DNA of 64,000 bases from Augochlora pura. Its lineage: Eukaryota; Arthropoda; Insecta; Hymenoptera; Halictidae. The position numbers and the translations under genes were made by a program. The notes under the pieces were generated by a model, which had not been told where the DNA came from, did no database searches, and saw only the letters and a list, made by a program, of their open reading frames with translations. The stretch's first letter is position 1, and each line of letters opens with the position of its first letter. Shown in pieces: positions 11,055 through 21,870 of this stretch. Location: positions 7,998,001-8,062,000 of the forward strand of contig NC_135773.1 of the NCBI RefSeq assembly GCF_028453695.1. The letters run 5' to 3'.

Positions 11055-12742
11055 TTCGTTTCGGATAAACGTGGCGGCGCCGTTGTTCGTCATAGTATCC
11101 GCGAGAAACTTTGATCGTGCGCCGTATAAAGTTTTTCGACGAGTGGCTGACGGCGCCGCGTGATTTATACAGGAGGGGCGGTCGCGTTCCGATTGGCCAA
11201 ACTCGGGCCCCGAGTATAATAAATCTGATGCGATCAACGGACACTGTGATTCGGAAAATATGTCGGCACGTCCCGCCGGACGAATCTCGCGGGATTTATT
11301 TCTGTTGGCGGCCGCGCGCCGATATGTATACGAATTCACGTCGCGCCGCCCGCCCTCTTCTTAATATTTACGCGACGCGCCGCCTGCGTAAGCGTCCGTT
11401 TGAATCTCAATCGATCCCGTCGCACTACAATCGTTTCGAAAGGGCTGTTGGTTAGGTTCGATAAAGGACGATGCGATGCATTAGGCTCGCGCGAATGAAA
11501 CGTTAGGTTCCTTTTCCACGGAAACGTTTGCCTTCTTGGCTTCGCTTTTGTTTTTGGTATAATTTTATTTAACCCTGATTATATTTAGTCGACTAGGTAT
11601 AGTATAATTATTATTATTATTTAATTCAATTTTACTCGAATTCATTGCAATGTATGGAAATAAGTATTAAAAGGAATGCAGCGAAACTGCATTGAAAATT
11701 GATGCATGTCTGTCAGAAGGGAAATTTAAATTGTCCATTAATAATGGTATCGAAATTATTAAATCGTGGGTAAAATAATTCTAATTGAATTTATTACTTT
11801 TTTATAAATTGCATTATTACTGGAATTGTGTTAATAAACAAGATGTTAAACTTAATTAATAAGACACATCGAAGAGAAAGATTCATTCTCGCCTGTTCAT
11901 TGAATTTATGAATTTATACAAAATATGAAATAAAGTACACTTTACAATATCATAAAATACGCCAACAGGTTTATTTATCTATTGACTTGTTTACTTTGAA
12001 AAATATAGCGAATTAAATTACCAGCCTAATTCGCTTATACAAATTAATTATCTAACATAACCTTGACACTCCGATGCACAAAAATCGCATGAAAAGAAAA
12101 AATTATATAAATCGTGTTAAAATCATCCTAACCAAATCGTTCGAATGAATGGACCAATCAAGAGCGATCTCGTTCGATGATTCCGAAATGAACCGTCACG
12201 ACCCCTCGAAAACCACTTTCGACACGCGCGCGAATAGCCGGGATGAAAAATCTCTATCGGAACGCATCGTTGCGCGTGGATACTTTTAGCGGCGCGTAGT
12301 GCTTTGCTTGAAATCAAATGAACCCCTTTTACCGATAAACTCCGCGGCGTTTCGCTCCGGGAATCGTGTCCGAAAAGATCGCCGGTGAACGGACGCGATA
12401 GACAGTTAAATTGCTCTTCCGCTGCCGGCGTTAATTTTAGATGATATAGACGGGGGGAAATTCGGTGCTCGGATATATACGCGTTACAACATCTCAACAT
12501 TCGAACGAGCCGGCGCGCGGGACGATGAAACTTTAAAGGAATCCCTCTGCAGCTTCTGCGCGCCGAATATACCTCTTTTCTGGCGCGCCGTATATATCTA
12601 TGCACAATGCATGATTATTCACGGGTTCGGGCTATTATGGTACCCCCGTTTCTATGTTTTCGCTATCCGGGGTCTTTGCACGGTCGCTTCTATTTTATAC
12701 TAAATGCACGAAAATTCTATGCTTGGCGTCGCAATTATTTTA
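11055..12742. other. Spacer, no gene seen
   Basis: CpG-rich to about 11530, AT-rich to about 12120, CpG-rich again. The minus-strand frame 12605-12123 (160 codons) is the longest in the window outside repeats but is Arg/Ser-rich with no recognisable motif, so it is not called a gene. Confidence 0.5.
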
Positions 12743-12990
12743 TTAATCCCTTCGCTGTCTTTTAACGTTTTACCTATCGGTAGCCTATTAATCGGTTATC
12801 ATGGTAACCAATAATTTAATATCAATTGTTAAACGTGTTAGATTGTACTTCCGTATGCTTCGATGTTATTGTATAATTTTTTAAATATTACATACCTCTC
12901 GCGATTAATAAAATAAATCGGATCAAAATAGAAAATTTTACATTCAGCTAAATTTTTATAAGGCGCCGCTAGAAATGATAATGCTACGTT
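12743..12990. mobile_element. TTAA element group F, partial
   Basis: Begins TTAATCCCTTCGCTGTC, then GTTTTACCTATCGGTAGCC...TATTAATCGGTTATCATGGTA. This resembles 14090-14135 and 52117-52160, which share the same order of motifs. The far end was not found. Confidence 0.45.
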
Positions 12991-13030
12991 TAGAAATCAT
13001 TTTTATCAAATTCCTTGGTTAAGAACCAAG

Positions 13031-13265
13031 TTAACCCCTTTACCATACTTTGGCGAGTCCGGCACGCGACGAAAATTTCAAGTAATAATTTACACAGTGT
13101 ACCTGCTATTCCATTGTTTTAATTTGAATAAAATTCTAATTTCTCATCGCCACTCTTTAAACATTGAAGCAACGGTATAAATCTGAATCGTCTTTCTTCT
13201 TAGAAAATATTATAAAAACTTCTAATCGTTGCAACTGCGAAGAAAATGGCACGGCGACGGGTTAA
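13031..13265 (+). mobile_element. TTAA element group D
   Basis: Left end TTAACCCCTTTACCATACTT at 13031. The right end, ...GAAGAAAATGGCACGGCGACGGGTTAA, finishes at TTAA 13262-13265. The right half (TCTAATCGT...GAAGAAAATGGCA) matches 34283-34322 and, reversed, 15116-15175. About 235 bases, no coding potential. Confidence 0.7.
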
Positions 13266-14106
13266 GGTCAAATCGGGAGGCACGACCTTTAACCGAGGGA
13301 ACGCGCGAAACGTAAACGATCGAGGAGAAGATTACGGGAAGGGTACCCTCGCGGCGACGACCAGCTGAAATTCGAGCCACGCCGCGGAACAGTGGATACA
13401 ACGCGACCAGGCGTGGAAACAACCGAACGTTTCAACAACTTCGGTTCTCTCCGGCGGGTGAACTTGGTGGAGACGACGGTCTCCTCTCTCGAACCTTTTA
13501 GCGGTCGGTTGCCGCGCGCGCGGGCATTTCCGGGCGAGCCGGTGTAACACGAAATCGTTATCACGCCGGGAGTCTGGGATCGGGTCGGTTGGGAAGTTCC
13601 CGATGCCCCCCCCCCCCCGGATTAACTTTGTCCTCTCGTGAATTTGCAAAGGATGCGCGCAGCCCCTTCGATATCCTTCCACCCCTGGCGAGGATCTAAG
13701 GAGGATTTCGACGGTCGCGGTCTGCGGCGGGGCGTTCGCGTCCCCACCATCTTCGACCCTCTTATGAGCGATGAATATTTTAGACGGCGCATCTTTAACA
13801 CCGGCCACGCCCAGAGCGAACCGTCTACGGGAAAGTAGAGAGAGAGCGAGAACCTTCTACCTTTCACCTTTGACCTAGACAGGTGCGACGACGTTGCCCG
13901 AAATTTCGGAGTCGTCCGAGATCACCGAGAGATGGCATGAATGTACTATATATTTATTTATAAAAATGTTCAAGCGTGCGGTATTTTTTCTCCGAGAACT
14001 AGGATAAATTTAAATTCCAGGCACTTACTTTTTGCAGTCTTTTTATCTATTTATTTGATCTCTTAAATCATTTTATTTTTACAACTTTTTATCCCAATTG
14101 GTAACT
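13266..14106. other. GC-rich spacer, no gene called
   Basis: CpG-rich, with a C13 run at 13606-13618. Three or four frames are open at once on the minus strand (13808-13332 and others), which argues for composition rather than coding. AT-rich from about 13930. Confidence 0.5.
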
Positions 14107-14284
14107 TGTAAATCGATTGTCATGGCAAGCGATTATTTAATGTTTTTACCTCAGTAATAAATAATTACCTCAGAAATAACTTAATATTTTTACCTCAGTA
14201 ATAATTTAATATTTTTACCTCAGTAATAATTTAATATTTTTACCTCAGTAATAAATTATTGCTTGCCATGACAATCGATTTATA
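14107..14284. mobile_element. Long inverted repeat with internal 25-base tandem (group F-like)
   Basis: Arms of about 33 bases, AAATCGATTGTCATGGCAAG at 14110 and its reverse complement CTTGCCATGACAATCGATTT at 14262, differ at only a few positions. Between them is a 25-base tandem, TTTTTACCTCAGTAATAATT plus TAATA, in four to five units. The sequence before the left arm resembles group F. It could be a foldback or miniature element. Confidence 0.75.
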
Positions 14285-14286
14285 AT

Positions 14287-14356
14287 TATATAATAACGTG
14301 GGAACTTTAATATTTTCATCTCAGTGATAAGTAATAAAGTTCCCACATTATTATAC
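14287..14356. repeat. Second hairpin next to the 14107-14284 structure
   Basis: Arm TAATAACGTGGGAACTTTA at about 14291-14309 pairs with TAAAGTTCCCACATTATTA at about 14335-14353, with one mismatch. The loop carries ATTTTCATCTCAGTGATAA, similar to the 25-base unit of the preceding structure. Confidence 0.8.
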
Positions 14357-15115
14357 TATATGATTATTTAACTAACCCGTCGCGCCGAATAAAATAACTA
14401 AAACAGTCCAAATAAATCTCATTCCCTCCAATCACTATAAAATTATAAAAATGTCTCTTGCAGTCTTAAAGAAACAATACTTCCGCAACATTAACAAACA
14501 CACGCGAAAAGGCGTCGAAGCAAGAAGTCGCGTTATACAATATAATACCTTTCCAACAAAAACGCGAGAAACAAAAAAGAAAAGAGAGTCCCGCGTTCAA
14601 GAACTAGAATACCCCCTTAACAAAACTAACGAGCTTCGAATAGACCTCGGAGCTTCAATTTAAACGGGATGAAAAGGAGTCCTGTCCCTTCCGCTAACCG
14701 AGTTTCTGAAGCCCCGGGAGAGTTTCGCTTCATATTCAGATATTAATGCGCTAAATGTGTGCGCGCGCGCGCGAGGGGGCCTCGGTCCCGAACCGAGAGG
14801 CAACGTCGCAACTTGCTCTCTCTCTTTATATTTATCTTTTTTCTCTTTCCGCGGCTCTCTTTTCGAAAAGAGCTCAGTTATTCCCCGGGACACGTTATTA
14901 CATTAGAGGGGCGCAGTTTAAGCCGGGCAATTCTTTTTTCTCCCGCGCTGCGCCAACGTAATCGCAATAATGCCGGGCAAACGGGGAGCCGCGCGCGCGT
15001 GTTTTGCCGGCAATCTCGTCGCAATTAGCGCCGCGCGGAATTCACCGCCGCGCGTTGTAAATCGATCGACGCGTTGCCAAAAATTTCGAGAAGCGGCCCG
15101 CGCGGAGGAGAAAGG
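14357..15115. other. Spacer, no gene seen
   Basis: AT-rich to about 14640, then CpG-rich with a CT-rich tract at about 14813-14865. No supportable gene. Confidence 0.55.
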
Positions 15116-15237
15116 TTAACCCCTTGACGTATCATTTTCTTTAGAGTTACCGCGATTAGGAATTTTTACAATTGGTATAGTTTCTTAAAAGAGACGAAAC
15201 ATTAATGTTTATTCCATGCCAGAATATACTTGAATGC
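15116..15237 (-). mobile_element. TTAA element group D, end fragment
   Basis: TTAACCCCTTGACGTATCAT then TTTCTTTAGAGTTACCGCGATTAG; this matches the reverse complement of the group D right end at 34283-34322. It is cut at 15238 by a group C element; a possible remnant of the far side is at 15481-15500. Confidence 0.6.
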
Positions 15238-15480
15238 TTAAAACGTTGACCGCCGCGTCACCCAAATATGGGTGACACTAAGTTTTGACCAATCTTGAAT
15301 ATTCATTTTTATTGTAATATATTCGAATAAATTGAATTTGACTAGAATGTTTCGAATGCGAAAGAGTTCTAATATCACCCCTTATGATAAATATTAACTT
15401 TCTAGCTTCGCTTTAATTAATTAAATTGTTTTAACTGTGTGTGTATTTTAGTGATCGATTGTCGGCAGTCAACGTGTTAA
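15238..15480 (+). mobile_element. TTAA element group C, intact ends
   Basis: Left end TTAAAACGTTGACCGCCG; right end GTCGGCAGTCAACGTGTTAA. Both outer tetramers are TTAA. A subterminal palindrome GTCACCCAAATATGGGTGAC lies about 18 bases inside the left end. The 243-base interior is AT-rich and non-coding. It appears inserted in a group D remnant. Confidence 0.78.
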
Positions 15481-15529
15481 ATATTGTTAACAAGGGATTA
15501 TAATTTTATTCCGACTTTAATATTCATAC

Positions 15530-15999
15530 TCAACCCTTAGCGCTCGAGTGGCGCCATTGAAAATTGTTATATAATTTCTAAAAATAATTTTTACATTACT
15601 AAAAAGCCTTTCGTTTAAGAGATTGTTAACCCTTTGCGGTCGAGTGGCGACTCTGAGGCGCCACTAGAAATTATCAAGTCACGTTTGAAAATAGTTTCTA
15701 TAAAATTTACTCGTATTTAAACAATTGCCAAGAGCACTAAACTCAAACCCAAATTGCAAAATTAATTTCCATAACACATAAAAAGTTTATATAAAATAGG
15801 AACACCGTAAGTTTGAACAAATATTTTGCGCTTCCTTATAAAATAGCTCCGACTGCAAAAGGTTAAAAGCATAACAATTTTACGAGGTGACAAAACTGAA
15901 TTTGCATAAATTATACAAAGTCATATGAAATGGGAATAAAAATCTGGTCGAAATAACTATTTTGGATTTACAATGCCATTCTCGAGCGCAAATAGTTAA
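15530..15999 (+). mobile_element. TTAA element group A, host of a nested A copy
   Basis: Left end CAACCCTTAGCGCTCGAGTG near 15531; right end TTCTCGAGCGCAAATAGTTAA finishing at 15999. The halves at 15530-15625 and 15867-15999 together give one group A copy (about 230 bases), split by the element at 15626-15866. Confidence 0.78.
15626..15866 (+). mobile_element. TTAA element group A, nested
   Basis: TTAACCCTTTGCGGTCGAGT to CTCCGACTGCAAAAGGTTAA, with TTAA at both ends inside another A copy. The left subterminal stem reads GTGGCG-ACTCTGAGG-CGCCAC. The conserved interior CACGTTTGAAAATAGTTT follows. Confidence 0.82.
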
Positions 16000-16509
16000 T
16001 AATTTATTACCAGCAATTTTGCATCACGAGTCGTACACGTGACGGTACGGTAAGGGGTTAAACGGCGATCGGACGCAATCGACGTCAGCGCCGGGCGAAC
16101 GAAAAAGATAATTCAGCGGCGGAAGGGCGTGCTTACACGTGTAGGCACCCTTTTAACCCATTAACCCGAACGTTCGACCGTAAATGGGGTTAAGTCCGAA
16201 GGTCTTTCTTGCCGGGGGACCGCGCGCGCACACCCAAAAGCCGAGACCTGCGACATCGCCTTGAATTTCAAGCCGATGTGACGCGCGGTCCCCGCGTAGA
16301 CCGCAAGATCCTGCGTTTCGCTCGCATTAAATGTTTACCGTTGCCACTTCATAATTCTCTTTGATTCCGGGCCCGGGATCCGGAACCCGCCGCGGCCCGA
16401 CAGCGACCGACATAATGCCGGATCCCGGAATTTTATTATCATTCGCGTCGCGGAGCTACCTCTCGCAACGAGGTTTTAGCTCTTTTATTTATTTATTACG
16501 GTGATGAAA
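16000..16509. other. GC-rich spacer
   Basis: CpG-rich; holds a solitary GTAAGGGGTTAA end at about 16049-16060 that looks like a group D terminus, and a CCCATTAACCC / GGGGTTAA pair at 16156-16196. No gene seen. Confidence 0.5.
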
Positions 16510-16935
16510 AATTGTATGGTTAGTTATCAGTATCATTTTTAATGTTAAATAATTGTTGATGTTATTGTTGTTATATACTATATATACTATTATTACATTT
16601 ATATTACATTGCTATGTTGTTAGGTTATGTTAGGTTATATCAGGTTATGTGATTATTAATTTATTGTTGATGTTATTGTTGTCATATACCATATACTATT
16701 ACTATATATACTATTATTATATTTATATTATATTGCTATGTTATTATTATATTGTAATTATATGTACATACTATACATTTCATCATTATTTCAATGTACT
16801 GTAAACCATATGTACAAATGCGAAATTATGGCATGGTTAGTTATTAGTATAATTGTTAATATTAATTAATAGTTGATATTATTATTATATTTATATCATA
16901 CTGGTATGTTATTATAATATTTTAATTATATGTAC
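16510..16935. repeat. Three diverged AT-rich tandem units, about 115 bases or more
   Basis: Three stretches share GTTGATGTTATTGTTG, then TATACTATTATTA-TTTATATTA and GCTATGTTRTTA, at about 16550, 16665 and 16870. GGTTATGTTAGGTTAT separates the first two. No frame is open through it. Confidence 0.7.
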
Positions 16936-17764
16936 TATACACGCAAAGTTCCAAATTCGAACGCTGAACAACCGACTAAGAATTATAAAGCGTGTCGTTG
17001 GATACGCGAACGGGATCGTCAGCCGTAAATCGGAGATTAGCCCGAGCCGTCGAAACAAGGGTCCCCCTCGGCCGAATCGCAAAATATTGAAAATCAGCAA
17101 GAGAGCGGCGTCTATCCTGTAGGAGCCGAAGTCGGACGTCAATCGACTCCCCGGGTTATTACGAACGTGACTCGGCTGCGGAGACGGAAAAACGCGAGTC
17201 CGCCGCTCCCGTATCCCGATCGCCGGGCTCTAAATCCTGATATTAAAAAGTCGAACGACGGCTATCGGAGAACCGATACAGGACCGGGGACAAATTTCTC
17301 TCGGCGATATTACCGTTATTCGGTTTTTAATTAACTGCGCGGGCCGGTCGACGAGCGACTAGGACCAGCGGCAGAAGCAGAAGCTGAAGCAGAAGCAGAA
17401 GCGGATTCCGCCTGGAGTCTAGAAGTCCGCCACGAGTCTGGAAGTCCGCCTCTCGGCACTTTTCGAGTCGCTTCATTAAAGGCGGCCGACGATCGGATCA
17501 CACGCGCAAGAACCGTCACCCCATACTCTTCTTCCACCTACCCCCGGAGGGTTTGCCATTCAATGGAGATTCTCACCTCGGAAATCTCCGCGCGACGCCG
17601 ACGCGTTTGTTACGACGATTCAAACTTTCCGTGGAGATAAGTGGGGTGGCTCGAAAGTCGCGTACCAAGTTTCTCAGCGCTGTGGGGGCGGGGGTCTCGC
17701 GTTTCCCGACGACGCGCTAAGCGCCGCGATATCGGCCAGGATCGAAGCGTTTAATACGCGACGC
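16936..17764. other. GC-rich spacer, no gene called
   Basis: CpG-rich; includes a (GCAGAA)n hexamer run at about 17368-17400, read as Ser-Ala repeats on the minus strand. Frames on the minus strand at 17142-16912 and 17537-17331 have no recognisable product. Confidence 0.5.
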
Positions 17765-17908
17765 GGGGGGGGGGGGGGGGGGGGGGGGGNNNNNNNNNNN
17801 NNNNNNNNNNNNNNNNNNNNNNNNNNNNNNNNNNNNNNNNNNNNNNNNNNNNNNNNNNNNNNNNNNNNNNNNNNNNNNNNNNNNNNNNNGGGGGGGGGGG
17901 GGGGGGGG
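17765..17908. other. Scaffold gap inside a poly-G tract
   Basis: Twenty-five G (17765-17789), then exactly 100 N (17790-17889), then 19 G (17890-17908). The real sequence is probably a long G run or G-rich satellite that broke the assembly; 100 N looks like a placeholder length. Confidence 0.95.
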
Positions 17909-18926
17909 CTGGAAACGCGGCTAATTCTCGCGCGCCGTTTTCCTCTTTAACGAACCTGAGAACGAGGGTGGAGATGTGGAAGGGTAAGGATTGTTCAATT
18001 ATAATGAAGGAGGGTTAATTATTCGCAGTTTGGGTATTTTTTAAAAATTATATAAATTGATAAAGAGAGAAATAATTGAATCGTTTTATTTGAGGAATTT
18101 TAAGGGTGGAAGGGGGATGGAATTTTGTTAATAATTAAATGTTAGTAATTTTGAAAGTAAAATTCTGGAAAAATATAGCTTGGGAATTTTTAAAATTCTG
18201 AAGACAATAATATAGCAATAATAAACAAAAGAACAGCTATAGTAAACACCAAAACAATGATAAACAACAAAACAGCTATATCAAACACCAACAAAAATAA
18301 TAAACAATATAACAGCAATAACAAACACACAAAACAATAACAAACAACAAAACAGCTACAATAAACATCATTTTAATATTACCACAATCTAACTCCATTA
18401 AACACGTGATCCATCTTCCTCCAAGTACCCTAAGTTCGTCACGCCGTCCACAGGGTGCTCGCCCTCGACTCCCTTCCCCCACCCCTCGTTGATCTAGCAT
18501 CCGTTTCCGCCCCGTCGCCGCGCTCGTTTCACCGTCGAAAATAAACAAAGAGTCGCCGGAGCCGCGCGAGCGTTAATTCGCTGATACCGATCCGACGTAG
18601 CTTATTAGAGGTGGGGGGAGGGGAGAGCGTTATATAGCACACGCTTCTACCCCGTGCGACAGACGCCCGCTAATAAGCGCGCGCGCGCCGCGGGTGACGT
18701 TTAATGTGTCTCTCCGCGACGGCCCCCCGGGACATTCGTCTTCGCGGCAGAGTAATTCCGCGCGGTGTGCCCCCCGCCGCACAAAGCGAAACCGCCGGCC
18801 ACCATTTTTCGCCGGGGACGGTTTCGGTGTATTACGATGTGACACACGCGGGGCTTGGAAATAGACGTTATTATAAATTGTCGGCGACGATCCACCTCCG
18901 TGCCCGGTACAAAGAGCGAACACGGA
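17909..18926. other. Spacer, no gene seen
   Basis: AT-rich with a nearly G-free A/C-rich quasi-repeat (AATAACAAACAACAAAACAG) at about 18215-18365, then CpG-rich. Overlapping short frames are unconvincing. Confidence 0.55.
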
Positions 18927-19031
18927 GGGGGGGGGGGGGGGGGTGTTCCCGGCGGGGATTTCCCCCCCGGGTTGGTTTCCCTTTTTGAATTCCGCGCCCG
19001 CTTTTTTCACCCACCCCCCCCCCCCCCCCCC
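18927..19031. repeat. Inverted homopolymer pair: G17 and C18
   Basis: G run at 18927-18943 and C run at 19014-19031, about 70 bases apart on the same strand; they can pair as a long hairpin stem or form separate quadruplex and i-motif structures. Confidence 0.85.
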
Positions 19032-19161
19032 ACGCTAACAATTTGTCGCCTTTGACGCGCACGCCGTATCATTAGAATTATCACGTGCCGCACGAATGGA
19101 ATATTTATGGGGACCATTATACGAATCGAGGAATATGGTGCGGAAAGGTGGAGAAATATCT

Positions 19162-19575
19162 TTGCTTCGTGAAGGTACCGTTATATGAATTAAAAAAATA
19201 TATATGTTGTTTTAATATAAAAATGCCTTTATATTTATTATATAATATAATATAATTTTATATATTTATATAATATGATATATATACGATATTTATATAT
19301 TTTTTTGATACAAAAATATCTTTTCTACGCTAGGGTACCACTATATAAATTGAATAATATATATTTTTAATACAGAAATATTTTTTATTCGCAAAGGAGC
19401 CATTTTATAAATTAAAAAAATATATACAGTTTTAGTATAAAAATATATTTTCTTCGCAAGAGAACCATTACATAAACTAAATAAATAAATATATATATAA
19501 TTTTTTTAATACAAAAATATGTTTTATTCGCAAGGGAACCATTCTATGAACTAACTAAATAAATAGATATATATA
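19162..19575. repeat. AT-rich tandem, about 65-base units, five copies
   Basis: Each unit has TTCGCAAGRGAACCATT (or a variant such as TACGCTAGGGTACCACT), then TATAAAYTAAATAA, then TTTTAATACAAAAATAT. The first unit is longer because of extra TATATAAT sequence at about 19225-19300. Non-coding. Confidence 0.78.
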
Positions 19576-19578
19576 TAT

Positions 19579-19804
19579 TTAACACTAAACGTACCGGCAT
19601 TTTTCTATACCTAATCTTACCATAGAATTTTTGTCGGTAAAAAATAAGCTACGAGAAAAACGGAAAGTGGGAAATTGAATAATCGGATGATATAAGAATT
19701 TACAGAAAGTCAAATGACCGACAGAAATAACAATAAATGTAAGAATTAGAAAAGTAAATTTTCAAAAGGGGTCATTTGACCCCTCTTGGTACGTTTAGTG
19801 TTAA
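19579..19804 (+). mobile_element. TTAA element with TTAACACTAAACGTACC ends
   Basis: Left end TTAACACTAAACGTACC; right end GGTACGTTTAGTGTTAA, a perfect 17-base inverted repeat including both TTAA sites. A subterminal palindrome GGGGTCATTTGACCCC lies just inside the right end. At 226 bases it cannot encode a transposase. The perfect ends suggest a fairly recent copy of a piggyBac-like miniature element. Confidence 0.85.
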
Positions 19805-21248
19805 ATAAAATCTTGTACTATAATAAATATAAAATAATGATATAAAACATATAACAAATACTGTAATACAACATAACCTTTTTTAATTATAACGTCGCAA
19901 TAACATCGTTCACAGATTACGCTTTAAAATTATAGTTCCGCCATTGTAATTATTAGAACGAAGAATGCGTCGCAATAGGATGCACTGGAGAATAGCAGTG
20001 GCATAAACGATAATCATTAACATTGGTACAATAATTCTGAAAACGTGGTGACCGAAGAGTGCCGGGTCGAACCGATAACGATCACGAGAACGATTTTACG
20101 CGAACAAATCGAATTAACGCGCGTGATTACGCGCAACAAAATTTATACACACCGTTCTTCTTTATTTTAAGCGCGAAGCACAACCGAATGCGCGCGAAAT
20201 TTTTCGTTTCATTCATCTCGGGGGAGGGCGTGGCTTCGAAAGCGATAAAACAGGCGCCACTGTTTGCAACGTTGCGCCGTTTAATTTCATACGCGCGCCC
20301 ATGCGTTGCTGTCTAAAGTTTTATAAAGTTCTTTTGCAACGAATGATCGATTTAAAAGTTGTATATACGGTTTAACAGTTAATAGTAATTTCAATTTTTG
20401 CGCCGTGTATATTAAGATGTTATTAATCACGTTATTTTATAATATGTTAATACATTAAGATGTTAAGGTGTTGGTGCTATAATATATTAATATTTTAAGA
20501 TGTTAGAAATTAATACATTAAGACGTTAATAAAATAATATAGTAGCACATTAAAATGTTAATGAAATAATTGATTAATACCTTTATATGTCAAGATAGTT
20601 AATACGATAATATAATGCAATAATGCATTAATATACTAAAATGTTAATACAATAATACACTGATACATTCAAATAGTTAACAATGTATTATATAAGATGT
20701 TAATTGATAAATATCGTTCGAAGCGAATATCGCATCGACGAACACGCTTGTCGTCGTATTTTATTAGAAATATCGTGCGCGGCGCGGCGCTCAAATAATA
20801 CAGCAAATTGGGAGCCAGACCGCCGATTCATAAAACAGTCGTGTCGCGAATCAAAAAATAAAACACCGTCGTGCTTGGAACGGCCCGTACTCGCGCGCGA
20901 CCCAGGGAATTCGCGATATTTCGAGAACGCGCGCGGCGGCGTGCACATTCTCGATTTTTAGCGCTGGTAAAAAGGCGAACGACGCCCGCGCCATTTTTCA
21001 AAACTAATAACGCCGAATAAGAACCGCGCAGAACTTCGACCAGCGCAGATTCCTAATAAAACCGAAGGCGACTTATTATTTTCGGACGATATCAAAGCCG
21101 GCGCGCGCCGTAAAGCGGCGATAACGCCGCGAAGGTTTCGCTATGAACAGCGAATCGTGCGAATTCGTTTGAAAGAACAGCAATTTTTGTTTTAAAAATT
21201 GAAAGTGAGAATCATCGAGCCGGAGGAGCAAAAAAAGGACCACGAAAT
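19805..21248. other. Spacer with AT-rich quasi-repeats
   Basis: At 20420-20700 the motif GTTAATACATTAAGATGTTA recurs irregularly. Flanks at 19900-20340 and 20705-21200 are CpG-rich. Frames on both strands at 20700-20960 mirror each other and are not credible as genes. Confidence 0.55.
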
Positions 21249-21560
21249 TTTGAATTGTGTGATTGTGAAAATTGTATATTTGTACAATTATAAAAATTAT
21301 ATACTTTTATAATTGTAAAAATTATATATTTATGTAATTATAAAAATTATGTACTTATATAATTGCAAAGGTTATATATTTTACAAATAAAGGCTGGTTA
21401 TTAATAAAGGTTGTTATTTTACGAATAAAGGTTGTATAATTGTATACTCATATAATTTTAAAGATTGTGTACATATATAATCGTGAACATTATATACTCG
21501 CATAATTGTAAAAATTATATACTTATACAATTGTAAAGATTTTATATTTATATAATTTAA
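21249..21560. repeat. 25-base AT-rich minisatellite
   Basis: Consensus AATTGTAAAAATTATATACT plus TATAT; about eight units, interrupted near 21380-21430 by AATAAAGGTTGTTATTTTAC-type sequence. Stops occur in all frames. Confidence 0.85.
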
Positions 21561-21694
21561 AAAGTTTCAAAAATTATTTAATAATATCTCAGATAATAGA
21601 TAAAAATTTACAGGCTATCAATCAAGATAAAAAGACGATTTATAGGTTAACAGTCGCTAAAGAGTTGACCAGTCGATTAGTACTCTGATTAGTA

Positions 21695-21870
21695 TCTCTG
21701 TCTCTCCCTCTCTCTCTCTCTCTATGTATACAGGGTGTATCAAAATTATTATAAGAAAATGACTGTAACAAAAATGCTATCCGCTGCTTTGTTTACGAAT
21801 TAGTATAATCTATATATCTACCTGCCTACCTATCCACCTATCTATCCATCCATCTATCAATCAATCTCTA
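21695..21870. repeat. (CT)n, mariner-like end, and tetranucleotide run
   Basis: CT run at 21695-21723, followed by ACAGGGTGTATCAAAATTAT at about 21730, a form typical of mariner/Tc1-type termini, then a (CTAC/CTAT/CCAT)n stretch at about 21815-21868. Confidence 0.65.

Noticed and set aside
16617..16650. GTTAGGTTATGTTAGGTTAT, reminiscent of the insect TTAGG telomere repeat
   Set aside because: Only two TTAGG occur, spaced ten bases apart in AT-rich sequence; there is no array.
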